Assembly (NCBI GenBank): GCA_949130485.1
Contig: OX422186.1
Location: forward strand, 7,254,792-7,318,791
Direction: 5' to 3'
DNA from: Agelas oroides
Taxonomy: Eukaryota > Porifera > Demospongiae > Agelasida > Agelasidae
DNA length: 64,000 nt
Shown: piece by piece, positions 1 to 14,300 of the stretch
How the letters are laid out: each line of letters starts with the position of its first letter
Position numbering within the stretch: position 1 is the first letter of the stretch
Translations under genes and position numbers: made by a program
Notes under the pieces: model-generated
Told to the model about the DNA's origin: nothing
The model's database searches: none
What the model saw: only the letters and a program-made list of their open reading frames with translations

Positions 1-176
1 TACTTTCTTGAGTATGCCTAGCCCGGTACAAACGTTGCACTAATGCAAGGTTCATATAATCCAGAAGCTATGGGAAAGGAGAGTTTAAAAATGGAAACCT
101 TTTTTCGGTGCAAAAGGTGCACAAAGTTGTACGGTCCGTCAAATGTCGACTTCCCCAGCAGCGCCATATAGTGCTG

Positions 177-2500
177 TCAATGGAAATTCGCGTACATTCG
201 CGAGTATTCATAGCCCGGTACAAACGTTGCACTCATACAAGGTGCATATAATCCAGAAGCTATGGGAATGGAGAGTTTAACAATGGAAACCTTTTGTCGG
301 TGCAAAGGGCGCACAAACCTGTACGGGTCGTCCAAATTCGCCTTCCCCAGCAGGGCCATATAGTGCCGTGAATGGAAATTCCCGTACATTTGGGAGTATG
401 CCTAGCCAGATACAAACGTTGCACTAATGCAAGGTGCATATAATCCAGAAGCTATGGGAATGGAGAGTTTAAAAATGGAATCCTTTTGTCGGTGCAATGG
501 GCGCACAAAGCTGTACGGGTCGTCCAATGTCGCCTTCCCCAGCAGCGCCATATAGTGCCGTCAATGGAAAATCTCGTACTTTCGCGAGTATGCCTAGCCC
601 GGTACAAACGTTGCACTAATGCAAGGTTCATATAATCCAGAAGCTATGGGAATGGTGAGTTTAAAAATGGAATCCTTTTGTCGGTGCAATGGGCGAACAA
701 AGCTGTACGGGTCGTCCAATGTCGCCTTCCCCAGCAGCGCCAAATAGTGCCGTCTATGGAAATTCTCGTACTTTCGCGAGTATGCCTAGCCCGGTACAAA
801 CGTTGCACTAATGCAAGGTTCATATACTCCCGAAGCTATGGGAAAGGAGAGTTTGAAAATGGAAACCTTTTGTCGGTGCAAAAGGTGCACAAAGTTGTAC
901 GGGCCGTCCAATATCGACTTCCCCAGCAGCGCCATATAGTGCTGTCAATGGAAATTCGCGTACATTCGCGAGTATGCATAGCCCGGTACAAACGTTGCAC
1001 TAGTACAAGGTGCATATAATCCAGAAGCTATGGGAAAGGAGAGTTTAAAAATGGAAACCTTTTGTCGGTGCAAAGGGCGCACAAACCTGTACGGGTCGTC
1101 CAAATTCGCCGTCCTTAGCAGCGCCATATAGTGCCGTGAATGGAAATTCCCGTACATTTGGGAGTATGCCTAGCCCGATACAAACGTTGCACTAATGCAA
1201 GGTGCATATAATCCAGAAGCTATGGGAATGGAGAGTTTAAAAATGGAATCCTTTTGTCGGTGCAATGGGCGCACAAAGCTGTACGGGTCGTCCAATGTCG
1301 CCTTCCCCAGCAGCGCCATATATTGCCGTCAATGGAAATTCGCGTCCATTCGCGAGTATGACTATCCCGGTACAAGCTTTGCACTAATGCAAGGTGCACA
1401 TAATCCAGAAGCTATGGGAATGGAGAGTTTAAAAATGGAATCATTTTGTCGGTGCAAATGGCGCACAATGTTGTACGGGCCGTCCAATGTCGCCTTCCCC
1501 AGCAGTGCCATATATTGCCGTCAATGGAAATTCTCGTACATTCGCGAGATTGCCTAGCCCGGTACAAACGTTGCACTAATGCAAGGTTCATATAATCCAG
1601 AAGATATGGGAAAGGAGAGTTTAAAAATGGAAACCTTTTGTCGGTGCAAAAGGTGCACAAAGTTGTACGGGCCGTCCAATGTCGACTTCCCCAGCAGCGC
1701 CATATAGTGCCGTCAATGGAAATTCGCGTACATTCGCGAGTATGCATAGCCCGGTACAAACGTTGCACTAATACAAGGTGCATATAATCCAGAAGCTACG
1801 GGAATGGAGAGTTTAAAAATGGAAACCTTTTGTCGGTGCAAAGGGCGCACAAACCTGTACGGGTCGTCCAAATTCGCCGTCCTTAGCAGCGCCATATAGT
1901 GCCGTGAATGGAAATTCCCGTACATTTGGGAGTATGCCTAGCCCGATACAAACGTTGCACTAATGCAAGGTGCATATAATCCAGAAGCTATGGGAATGGA
2001 GAGTTTAAAAATGGAATCCTTTTGTCGGTGCAATGGGCGCACAAAGCTGTACGGGTCGTCCAATGTCGCCTTCCCCAGCAGCGCCATATATTGCCGTCAA
2101 AGGAAATTCGCGTACATTCGCGAGTATGCCTATCCCGGTACAAGCTTTGCACTAATGCAAGGTGCACATAATCCAGAAGCTATGGGAATGGAGAGTTTAA
2201 AAATGGAATCATTTTGTCGGTGCAAATGGCGCACAATGTTGTACGGGCCGTCCAATGTCGCCTTCCCCAGCAGTGCCATATATGGACGTCAATGGAAATT
2301 CTCGTACATTCGCGAGATTGCCTAGCCCGGTACAAACGTTGCACTAATGCAAGGTTCATATAATCCAGAAGATATGGGAAAGGACAGTTTAAAAATGGAA
2401 ACCTTTTGTCGGTGCAAAAGGTGCACAAAGTTGTACGGGCCGTCCAATGTCGACTTCCCCAGCAGCGCCATATAGTGCCGTCAATGGAAATTCGCGTACA
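177..2500. repeat. 4-mer higher-order repeat, 768-bp spacing
   Basis: Three or more copies of a four-monomer block follow each other. Matching landmarks lie at 177, 945 and 1,713; the unusual CCGTCCTTAGCAGCG occurs near 1,110 and 1,878; CTATCCCGGTACAAGC occurs near 1,361 and 2,130. Copies differ by scattered single substitutions only. Confidence 0.8.
411..602 (+). repeat. Representative monomer, subfamily B
   Basis: This monomer is marked by GGAATCC (instead of GGAAACC), GCAATGGGCGCAC, AAGCTGTACGGGTCGTCC and CGCCTTCCCC. It is one of the commonest types across the whole array. It often follows a subfamily D unit, and then starts with GATACAAACG inherited across the unit border. Copies differ at ATTCTCGTAC(A/T)TTCGCGAG. 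Confidence 0.85.
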
Positions 2501-5500
2501 TTCGCGAGTATGCATAGCCCGGTACAAACATTGCACTAATACAAGGTGCATATAATCCAGAAGCTACGGGAATGGAGAGTTTAAAAATGGAAACCTTTTT
2601 TCGGTGCAAAAGGTGCGCAAAGCTGTACGGGCCCGTCCAATGTCGACTTCCCCAGCAGCGCCATATAGTGCCGTCAATGGAAATTCGCGTACATTCGCGA
2701 GAATGCATAGCCCGGTACAAACGTTGCACTAATACAAGGTGCATATAATCCAGAAGCTATGGGAATGGAGAATTTGAAAATGGAAATCTTTTGTCGGTGC
2801 AAAAGGTGCACAAGGTTGTACTGGCCGTTCAATGTCGACTTCCCCAGCAGCGCAATATAGTGCCGTCATTGGAAATTTGCGTTCATTCGCGAGTATGCAT
2901 AGCCCGGTACAAACGTTGCACTCATACAAGGTGCATATAATCCAGAAGCTACGGGAATGGAGAGTTTAAAAATGGAAACCTTTTGTCGGTGCAAAAGGTG
3001 CGCAAAGTTGTACGGGCCCGTCCAATGTCGACTTCCCTAGCAGCGCCATATAGTGCCGTCAATGGAAATTCGCGTACATTCGCGAGAATGCATAGCGCGG
3101 TACAAACGTTGCACTAATACAAGGTGCATATAATCCAGAAGCTATGGGAATGGAGAATTAAAAAATGGAAATCTTTTGTCGGTGCAAAAGGTGCACAAAG
3201 TTGTACTGGCCGTTCAATGTCGACTTCCCCAGCAGCGCAATATAGTGCCGTCATTGGAAATTCGCGTACATTCGCGAGTATGCATAGCACGGTACAAACG
3301 TTGCACTAATACAAGGTGCATATAATCCAGAAGCTATGGGAATGGAGAGTTTAAAAATGGAAAACTTTTGTCGGTTCAAAGGGCGCACAAAATTGTACGG
3401 GCCGTCCAATGTCGCCTTCCACAGCAGCGCCATATAGTGCCGTCAATGAAAATTCTCGTACATTCGCGAGTATGTATAGCCCGGTACAAACGTTGCACTC
3501 ATACAAGGTGCATATAATCCAGAAGCTATGGGAAAGGAGAGTTTAAAAATGGAAACCTTTTTTCGGTGCAAAAGGTGCACAAAGTTGTACGGGCCGTCCA
3601 ATGTCGACTTCCCCAGCAGCGCCATACAGAGCTGTCAATGGAAATTCGCGTACATTCGCGAGTATGCATAGCCCGGTACAAACGTTGCACTCATACAAGG
3701 TGCATATAATCCAGAAGCTATGGGAATGGAGAGTTTAAAAATGGAAACCTTTTGTCGGTGCAAAGGGCGCACAAACCTGTACGGGTCGTCCAAATTCGCC
3801 TTCCCAGCAGCACCATATAGTGCGGTCAATGGAAATTCCCGTAAATTTGGGAGTATGCCTAGCCCGATACAAACGTTGCACTAATGCAAGGTGCATATAA
3901 TCCAGAAGCTATGGGAATGGAGAGTTTAAAAATGGAATCCTTTTGTCGGTGCAATGGGCGCACAAAGCTGTACGGGTCGTCCAATGTCGCCTTCCCCAGC
4001 AGCGTCATATAGTGCCTTCAATGGAAATTCTCGTACATTCGCGAGTATGCCTAGCCCGGTACAAACGTTGCACTAATGCAAGGTTCATATAATCCCGAAG
4101 CTATGGGAAAGGAGAGTTTTAAAATGGAAACCTTTTGTCGGTGCAAAAGGTGCACAAAGTTGTACGGGCCGTCCAATGTCGACTTCCCCAGCAGCGCCAT
4201 ATAGTGTTGTCAATGGAAATTCGCGTACATTCGCGAGTATGCATAGCCCGGTACAAACGTTGCACTAATGCAAGGTGCACATAATCCAGAAGCTATGGGA
4301 ATGGAGAGTTTAAAAATGGAATCATTTTGTCGGTGCAAATGGCGCACAATGTTGTACGGGCCGTCCAATGTCGCCTTCCCCAGCAGCGCCATATAGTGCC
4401 GTCAATGGAAATTCGCGTACATTCGCGAGTATGCATAGCCCGGTACAAACGTTGCACTAATACAAGGTGCATATAATCCAGAAGCTACGGGAATGGAGAG
4501 TTTAAAAATGGAAACCTTTTGTCGGTGCAAAAGGTGCGCAAAGTTGTACGGGCCCGTCCAATGTCGACTTCTCCAGCAGCGCGATATAGTGCCGTCAATG
4601 GAAATTCGCGTACTTTCGCGAGAATGCATAGCCCGGTACAAACGTTGCACTAATACAAGGTGCATATAATCCAGAAGCTTTGGGAATGGAGAATTTAAAA
4701 ATGGAAATCTTTTGTCGGTGCAAAAGGTGCACAAAGTTGTACTGGCCGTTCAATGTCGACTTCCCCAGCAGCGCAATATAGTGCCGTCATTGGAAATTCG
4801 CGTACATTCGCGAGTATGCATAGCCCGGTACAAACGTTGCACTAATACAAGGTGCATATAATCCAGAAGCTATGGCAATGGAGAGTTTAAAAATGGAAAC
4901 CTTTTGTCGGTTCAAAGGGCGCACAAAATTGTACGGGCCGTCCAATGTCGCCTTCCACAGCAGCGCCATATAGTGCCGTCAATGAAAATTCTCGTACATT
5001 CGCGAGTATGGATAGCCCGGTACAAACGTTTCACTAATGCAAGGTTTATATAATTCAGAAGCTATGGGAATGGAGAGTTGCAAAATGTAAACCTTTTGTC
5101 GGTGCAAAAGGCGCACAAAGTTGTACGGGCCGTCAAATATCGCCTTCCCCAGCAGCGCCATATTGTGCCGTCAATGGAAATTCGCGTACATTCGCGAGTA
5201 TGCCTAGCCCTGTACAAACGTTGCACTAATGCAAGGTGCATATAATCCAGAAGCTATGAGAATGGAGAGTTTAAAAATGGAAACCTTTTGTCGGTGCAAA
5301 GGGCGCACAAAGCTGTACGGGTCGTCAAATGTCGCCTTCCCCAGCAGTGCCATATAGTGCCGTCAATGGAAATTCTCGTTCTTTCGCGAGTATGACTAGC
5401 CCGGTACAAACGTTGCAATAATACAAGGTGCATATAATCCAGAAGCTATGGGAATGGAGAATTTAAAAATGGAAATCTTTTGTCGGTGCAAAAGGTGCAC

Positions 5501-6599
5501 AAAGTTGTACTGGCCGTTCAATGTCGACTTCCCCAGCAGCGCAAAATAGTGTTGTCAATGGAAATTCGCGTATATTCGCGAGTATGCATAGCCCGGTACA
5601 GACGTTGCACTAATGCAAGGTGCATATAACCCTGAAGCAATGGGAATGGAGAGTTTAAAAATGGAAACCTTTTGTCGGTGCAACAGGCGCACAAAGTTGT
5701 ACGGGCCGTCCAATGTCGCCTTCCCCAGCAGCGCCATATAGTGCCGTCAATGGAAATTCGCGTACATTCGCGAGTATGCATAGCCCGGTACAAACGTTGC
5801 ACTAATACAAGGTGCATATAATCCAGAAGCTATGGGAATGGAGAGTTTAAAAATGGAAACCTTTTGTCGGTGCAAAAGGTGCACAAAGTTGTACGGGCCG
5901 TCCAATGTCGACTTCCCCAGCTGCGCCATATAGTGCCGTCAATGGAAATTCGCGTACATTCGCGAGTATGGATAGCCCGGTACAAACGTTGCACTAATAC
6001 AAGGTGCATATAATCCAGAAGCTATGGGAATGGAGAGTTTAAAATTGGAATCCTTTTGTCGGTGCAATGGGCGCACAAAGCTGTACGGGTCGTCCAATGT
6101 CGCCTTCCACAGCAGCGCCATATGGTGCCGTCAATGGAAATTCTCGTACATTCGCGAGAATGCCTAGCCCGGTACAAACGTTGCACTAATGCAAGGTTCA
6201 TATAATCTTGAAGCTATGGGAAAGGAGAGTTTAAAAATGGAAACCTTTTGTCGGTGCAAAGGGCTCATAAACCTGTACGGGTCGTCCAAATTCGCCTTCC
6301 CCAGCAGCGCCATATTGGGCTGTCAATGGAAATTCCCGTACATTTGGGAGTATGCCTAGCCCGATACAAATGTTGCACTAATGCAAGGTGCATATAATCC
6401 AGAAGCTATGGAAATGGAGAGTTTTAAAATGGAATCCTTTTGTCGGTGCAATGGGCGCACAAAGATGTACGGGTCGTACAATGTCGCCTCCCTCAGCAGC
6501 GACATATAGTGCCGTCAATGGAAATTCTCGTACATTCGCGAGTATGCCTAGCCCGGTACAAATGTTGCACTAATGCAAGGTTCATATAATCCAGAAGCT

Positions 6600-7480
6600 A
6601 TGGGAAAGGAGAGTTTTAAAATGGAAACCTTTTGTCGGTGCAAAAGGTGCACAAAGTTGTACGGGCCGTCCAATGTCGACTTTCCCAGCAGCGCCATATA
6701 GTGCTGTCAATGGAAATTCGCGTACATTCGCGAGTATGCATAGCCCGGTACAAACGTTGCACTAATAAAAGGTGCATATAATCCAGAAGCTATGGGAATG
6801 GAGAGTTTAAAAATGGAAACCTTTTGTCGGTGCAAAGGGAGCACAAAGCTGTACCGGCCTTCCAATATCGCCTTCCACAGCAGCGCCATATAGTGCCGTC
6901 AATGAAAATTCTCGTACTTTCGCGAGTATTCCTAGCCCGGTACAAACGTTGCACTAATGCAAGGTTCATATAATCCAGAAGCTATGGGAAAGGAGAGTTT
7001 AAAAATGGAAACCTTTTGCCGGTGCAAAAGGTGCACAAAGTTGTACGGGCCGTCCAATGTCGACTTCCCCAACAGCGCCATTTTGTGCCGTCAATGGAAA
7101 TTCGCGTACATTCGCGAGTATGCATAGCCCGGTACAAACGTTGCACTAATAAAAGGTGCATATAATCCAGAAGCTATGGGAATGGAGAGTTTAAAAATGG
7201 AAACCTTTTGTCGGTGCAAAGGGAGCACAAAGCTGTACCGGCCTTCCAATATCGCCTTCCACAGCAGCGCCATGTAGTGCCGTCAATGAAAATTCTCGTA
7301 CTTTCGCGAGTAGGCCTAGCCCGGTACAAACGTTGCACTAATGCAAGGTTCATATAATCCAGAAGCTATGGGAAAGGAGAGTTTAAAAATGGAAACCTTT
7401 TGCCGGTGCAAAAGGTGCACAAAGTTGTACGGGCCGTCCAATGTCGACTTCCCCAACAGCGCCATTTTGTGCCGTCAATG
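6600..7480. repeat. Dimer higher-order repeat, 384-bp spacing
   Basis: Two consecutive two-monomer blocks share the rare CACTAATAAAAGGTGC (near 6,763 and 7,147) and the subfamily C unit that follows it. AACAGCGCCATTTTGTGCC near 7,071 recurs near 7,455, again 384 bases apart. Confidence 0.8.
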
Positions 7481-7913
7481 GAAATTCGCGTACATTCGCG
7501 AGTATGCATAGCCCGGTACAAACGTTGCACTAATACAAGGTGCATATAATCCAGAAGCTATGGGAATGGAGAGTTTAAAAATGGAAACCTTTTGTCGGTG
7601 CAAAAGGCTCACAAAATTGTACGGGCCGTCCAATGTCGCCTTCCACAGCAGCACAATATAGTGCCGTCAATGAAAATTCTCGTACATTCGCGAGTATGCC
7701 TAGCCCGGTACAAACGTTGCACTAATGCAAGGTGTATATAATTCAGAAGCTATGGGAATGGAGAGTTTAAAAATGGAAACATTTTGTCGGTTCAAAAGGC
7801 GCACAAAGTTGTACGGGCCGTCCAATGTCGCCTTCCCCAGCAGCGCTATATAGTGCCTTCAATGGAAATTGGCGTACATTCGCGAGTATGCCTAGCCCGG
7901 TACAAACGTTGCA

Positions 7914-10411
7914 CTAATGCAAGGTGCATTTAATCCAGAAGCTATGGCAATGGAGAGTTAAAAGTGGAAACCTTTTGTCGGTGCAAAGGGCGCACAAAAT
8001 TGTACGGGCCGTCCAATGTCGCCTTCCACAGCAGCGCCATATAGTGCCGTCAATGAAAATTCTCGTACATTCGCGACTATGGATAGCCCGGTACAAACGT
8101 TGCACTAATCCAAGGTGTATATAATTCAGAAGCTATGGGAATGGAGAGTTTCAAAATGGAAACCTTTTGTCGGTGCAAAAGGTGCACAAAGTTGTACGGG
8201 CCGTCCAATGTCGCCTTCTTCAGCAGCGCCATACAGTGCCGTCAATGGAAATTCGCGTACATTCGCGAGTATGGATAGCCCGGTACAAACGTTGCACTAA
8301 TGCAAGGTGTATATAATTCAGAAGCTATGGGAATGGAGAGTTTTAAAATGGAAACCTTTTGTCGGTGCAAAAGGCGCACAAAGTTGTACGGGCCGTCCAA
8401 TGTCGCTTTCCTCAGCAGCGCCATACAGTGGCGTCAATGGAAATTCGCGTACATTCGCGAGTATGCATAGCCCGGTACAAACGTTGCACTAATACAAGGT
8501 GCATATAACCCAGAAGCTATGGGAATGAAGAGTTTAAAAATGGAAACCTTTTGTCGGTGCAAAGGGAGCACAAAGCTGTACCGGCCTTCCAATGTCGCCT
8601 TCCACAGCAGCGCTATATAGTTCCGTCAATGAAAATTCTCGTACTTTCGCGAGTATGCCTAGCCAGGTACAAACGTTGCACTAATGCAAGGTTCATATAA
8701 TCCAGAAGCTATGGGAAAGGATAGCTTAAAAATGGAAACCTTTTGTCGGTGCAAAAGGTGCACAAAGTTGTACGGGCCGTCCAATGTCGACTTCCCCAAC
8801 AGCGCCATATAGTTCCGTCAATGGAAATTCTCGTACATTCGATAGTATGCCTAGCCCGGTACAAACGTTTCACTAATGCAAGGTTCATATAATGCAGAAG
8901 CTATGGCAAAGGAGAGTTTAAAAATGGAAACCTTTTGTCGGTGCAAAAGGTGCACAAAGTTGTACGGGCCGTCCAATGTCGACTTCCCCAGCAGCGCCAT
9001 ATAGTGCCGTCAATGGAAATTCGCGTACATTCGCGAGTATGCATAGCCCGGTACAAACGTTGCACTAATACAAGGTGCATATAATCCAGAAGCTATGGGA
9101 AAGGAGAGTTTAAAAATGGAAACCTTCTGTCGGTGCAAAAGGTGCACAAAGTTGTAAGGGCCGTCCAATGTCGACTTCCCCAGCAGCGCCATATAGTGCT
9201 GTCAATGGAAATTAGCGTACATTCGCGAGTATGCATAGCCCGGTACAAACGTTGCACTAATATAAGGTGCATATAATCCAGAAGCTATGGGAATGGAGAG
9301 TTTAAAAATGGAAACCTTTTGTCGGTGCAAAGGGCGCACAAAATTGTACGGGCCGTCCAATGTCGCCTTCCACAGCAGCACCATATAGTGCCGTCAATGA
9401 AAATTCTCGTACATTCGCGAGTATGCCAAGCCCGGTAGAAACGTTGCACTAATGCAAGGTGTATATAATTCAGAAGCTATGGGAATGGAGAGTTTAAAAA
9501 TGGAAACCTTTTGTCGGTGCAAAAGGCGCACAAAGTTGTACGTGCCGTCAAATGTCGCCTTCCCCAGCAGCGCCATATAGTGCCGTCAATGGAAATTCGC
9601 GTACATTCGCGAGTATGCCTAGCCCGGTACAAACGTTGCACTAATGCAAGTTGCATTTAATCCAGAAGCTATGGCAATGGAGAGTTAAAAGAGGAAACCT
9701 TTTGTCGGTGCAAAGGGCGCACAAAATTGTACGGGCCGTCCAATGTCGCCTTCCACAGCAGCGCCATATAGTGCCGTCAATGAAAATTCTCGTACATTCG
9801 CGAGTATGGATAGCCCGGTACAAACGTTGCACTAATCCAAGGTGTATATAATTCAGAAGCTATGGGAATGGAGAGTTTCAAAATGGAAACCTTTTGTCGG
9901 TGCAAAAGGCGCACAAAGTTGTACGGGCCGTCCAATGTCGCCTTCCTCAGCAGCGCCATACAGTGCCGTTAATGGAAATTCGCGTACATTCGCGAGTATG
10001 GATAGCCCGGTACAAACGTTGCACTAATGCAAGGTGTATATAATTCAGAAGCTATGGGAATGGAGAGTTTCAAAATGGAAACCTTTTGTCGGTGCAAAAG
10101 GCGCACAAAGTTGTACGGGCCGTCCAATGTCGCTTTCCTCAGCAGCGCCATACAGTGCCGTCAATGGAAATTCGCGTACATTCGCGAGTATGGATTGCCC
10201 GGTACAAACGTTACACTAATGCAAGGTGGATATAATTCAGAAGCTATGGGAATGGAGAGTTTCAAAATGGAAACCTTTTGTCGGTGCAAAAGGCGCACAA
10301 AGTTGTACGGGCCGTCCAATGTCGCCTTCTTCAGCAGCGCCATACAGTGCCGTCAATGGAAATTCGCGTACATTCGCTAGTATGCCAAGCCCTGTACAAA
10401 CGTTGCACTAA
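7914..10411. repeat. Subfamily E-rich block duplicated at 1,727 bp
   Basis: The unit beginning near 7,914, with GCATTTAATCC, GGCAATGG and the one-base-short GAGTTAAAAG, recurs near 9,641 and again near 18,666. In each place subfamily E units follow. The shared single-base deletion shows common descent of these three blocks rather than recurrent mutation. Confidence 0.8.
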
Positions 10412-11379
10412 TACAAGGTGCATATAATCCAGAAGCTATGGGAATGGAGAGTTTAAAAATGGAATCCTTTTGTCGGTGCAATGGGCGCACAAAGCTGTAC
10501 GGGTCGTCAAATGTCGCCTTCCCCAGCAGCGCCATATAGTGCCGTCAATGGAAATTCTCGTACTTTCGCGAGATTGCCTAGCCCGGTACAAACGTTGCAC
10601 TAATGCAAGGTTCATATAATCCAGAAGCTATGGGAAAGGAGAGGTTAAAAATGGAAACCTTTTGTCGGTGCAAAGGGCGCACAAACCCGTACGGGTCGTC
10701 AAAGTTCGCCTTCCCCAGCAGCGCCATATAGTGCCGTCAATGGAAATTCCCGTACATTTGGGAGTATGCTTAGCCCGATACAAACGTTGCACTAATGCAA
10801 GGTGCATATAATCCAGAAGCTATGGGAATGGAGAGTTTTAAAATGGAATCCTTTTGTCGGTGCAATGGGCGCACAAATCTGTACGTGTCGTCCAATATCG
10901 ACTTCCCCAGCAGCGCCATATAGTGCCGTCAATGGAAATTCTCGTACTTTCGCGAGTATGCCTAGCCAGGTACAAACGTTGCAATAATGCAAGATTCATA
11001 TAATCCAGAAGCTATGGGAAAGGAGAGTTTAAAAATGGAAACCTTTTCTCGGTACAAAAGGTGCGCAAAGTTGTACGGGCCGTCCAATGTCGCCTTCCCC
11101 AAGAGCGCCATATAGTGCCGTCAATGGAAATTAGCGTACATTCGCGAGTATTCCTAGCCCGGTAAAAACGTTGCACTAATGCAAGGTGCATATAATCCAG
11201 AAGCTATGGGAATGGAGAGTTAAAAAATGGAAACATTTTGTCGGTGCAAAAGGTGCACAAAGTTGTACGGGCCGTCCAATGTCGACTTCCCCAGCAGCGT
11301 CATATAGTGCTGTCAATGGAAATTCGCGCACATTCGCGAGTATGCCTAGCCCGGTACAAACGTTGCACTAATACAAGGT

Positions 11380-14300
11380 GCATATAATCCTGAAGCTATG
11401 GGAATGGAGAGTTTAAAAATGGAATCCTTTTTGTCGGTGCAACGGGCGCACAAAGCTGTACGGGTCGTCAAATGTCGCCTTCCCCAGCAGCGCCATATGG
11501 TGCCGTCAATGGAAATTCTCGTACTTTCGCGAGATTGCCTAGCCCGCTACAAACGTTGCACTAATGCAAGGTTCATATAATCCAGAAGCTATGGGAAAGG
11601 AGAGTTTAAAAATGGAAACCTTTTGTCGGTGCAAAGAGCGCACAAACCTGTACGGGTCGTCCAAATTCGCCTTCCCCAGCAGCGCCATATAGTGCCGTCA
11701 ATGGAAATTCCCGTACATTTGGGAGTATGCCTAGCCCGATATAAACGTTGCAGTAATGCAAGGTGCATATAATGCAGAAGCTATGGGAATGGAGAATTTA
11801 AAAATGGAATCCTTTTGTCGGTGCAATGGGCGCACAAAGCTGTACGGGTCGTCCAATGTCGCCTTCCCCAGCAGCGCCATATAGTGCCGTCAATGGAAAT
11901 TCTCGTACATTCGCGAGTATGCCTAGCCCGGTACAAACGTTGCACTAATGCAAGGTTCATATAATCCAGAAGCTATGGGAAAGGAGAGTTTAAAAATGGA
12001 AACCTTTTGTCGGTGCAAAGGGAGCACAAAGCAGTACAGGCCTTGCAATGTCGCCTTCCACAGCAGCGCCATATAGTGCCGTCAATGAAAATTCTCGTAC
12101 TTTCGCGAGTATGCCTAGCCAGGTACAAACGTTGCACTAATGCAAGGTTCATATAATCCAGAAGCTATGGGAAAGGAGAGTTTAAAAATGGAAATCTTTT
12201 GTCGGTGCAAAAGGTGCAGAAAGTTGTACGGGCCGTCCAATGTCGACTTCCCCAGCAGCGCCATATAGTGCCGTCAATGGAAATTCTCGTACTTTCGCGA
12301 GTATGCCTAGCCATGTACAAACGTTGCACTAATGCAAGGTTCATAAAATCCAGAAGCTATGGGAAAGGAGAGTTTAAAAATGGAAACCTTTTGTCGGTGC
12401 AAAAGGTGAACAAAGTTGTACGGGCCGTCCAATGTCGCCTTCCCCAGCAGCGCCATATAGTGCCGTCAATGGAAATCAGCGTATATTCGCGAGTATGCCT
12501 ATCCCGGTACAAACGTTGCACTAATGCAAGGTTCATATAATCCAGAAGCTATGGGAAAGGAGAGTTTAAAAATGGAAACCTTTTGTCGGTGCAAAGGGAG
12601 CACAAAGCTGTACCGGCCTTCCAATGTCGCCTTCCACAGCAGCGCCATATAGTGCAGTCAATGAAAATTCTCGTACTTTCGCGAGTATGCCTAGCCCGGT
12701 ACAAACGTTGCACTAATGCAAGGTTCATATAATCCAGAAGCTATGGGAAAGGAGAGTTTAAAAATGGAAACCTTTTGTCGGTGCAAAAGGTGCAGAAAGT
12801 TGTACGGGCCGTCCAATGTCGACTTCCCCAGCAGCGCCATATAGTGCCGTCAATGGAAATTCGCGTACATTCGCGAGTATTCCTAGCCCGGTACAAACGT
12901 TGCACTAATGCAAGGTGCATATAATCCAGATGCTACGGGAATGGAGAGTTTAAAAATGGAAACATTTTGTCGGTTCAAAGGGCGCACAAAATTGTACGGG
13001 TCGTCCAATGTCGCCTTCCCCAGCAGCGCCATATAGTGCTGTCAATGGAAATTCTCGTACTTTCGCGAGTATGCCTAGTCCGGTACAAACGTTGCACTAA
13101 TGCAAGGTTCATATAATCCAGAAGCTATGGGAAAGGAGCGTTTAAAAATGGAAACCTTTTGTCGGTGCAAAGGGCGAACAAACATGTACGGGTCGTCCAA
13201 ATTCGCCTTCCCCAGCAGCGCCATATAGTGCCGTCAATGGAAATTCCCGTACATTTGGGAGTATGCCTAGCCCGATACAAACGTTGCACTAATGCAAGGT
13301 GCATATAATCTAGAAGCTATGGGAAAGGAGAGTTTAAAAATGGAAACCTTTTGTCGGTGCAAAGGGAGCACAAAGCTGTACCGGCCTTCCAATGTCGCCT
13401 TCCACAGCAGCGCCATATAGTGCCGTCAATGAAAATTCTCGTACATTCGCGAGTATGGATAGCCCGGTACAAACGTTGCACTAATCCAAGGTGTATATAA
13501 TTCAGAAGCTATGGGAATGGAGAGTTTCAAAATGGAAACCTTTTGTCGGTGCAAAAGGCGCACAAAGTTGTACGGGCCGTCCAATGTCGCCTTCCTCAGC
13601 AGCGCCATACAGTGCCGTCAATGGAAATTCGCGTACATTCGCGAGTATGGATAGCCCGGTACAAACGTTGCACTAATGCAAGGTGTATATAATTCAGAAG
13701 CTATGGGAATGGAGAGTTTAAAAATGGAAACCTTTTGTCGGTGCAAAGGGCGCACAAACCCGTACGGGTCGTCAAAGTTCGCCTTCCCCAGCAGCGCCAT
13801 ATAGTGCCGTCAATGGAAATTCCCGTACATTTGGTAGTATGCTTAGCCCGATACAAACGTTGCACTAATGCAAGGTGCATATAATCCAGAAGCTATGGGA
13901 ATGGAGAGTTTTAAAATGGAATCCTTTTGTCGGTGCAATGGGCGCACAAATCTGTACGGGTCGTCCAATGTCGACTTCCCCAGCAGCGCCATATAGTGCC
14001 GTCAATGGAAATTCTCGTACTTTCGCGAGTATGCCTAGCCAGGTACAAACGTTGCAATAATGCAAGATTCATATAATCCAGAAGCTATGGGAAAGGAGAG
14101 TTTAAAAATGGAAACCTTTTCTCGGTACAAAAGGTGCGCAAAGTTGTACGGGCCGTCCAATGTCGCCTTCCCCAAGAGCGCCATATAGTGCCGTTAATGG
14201 AAATTAGCGTACATTCGCGAGTATTCCTAGCCCGGTAAAAACGTTGCACTAATGCAAGGTGCATATAATCCAGAAGCTATGGGAATGGAGAGTTTAAAAA

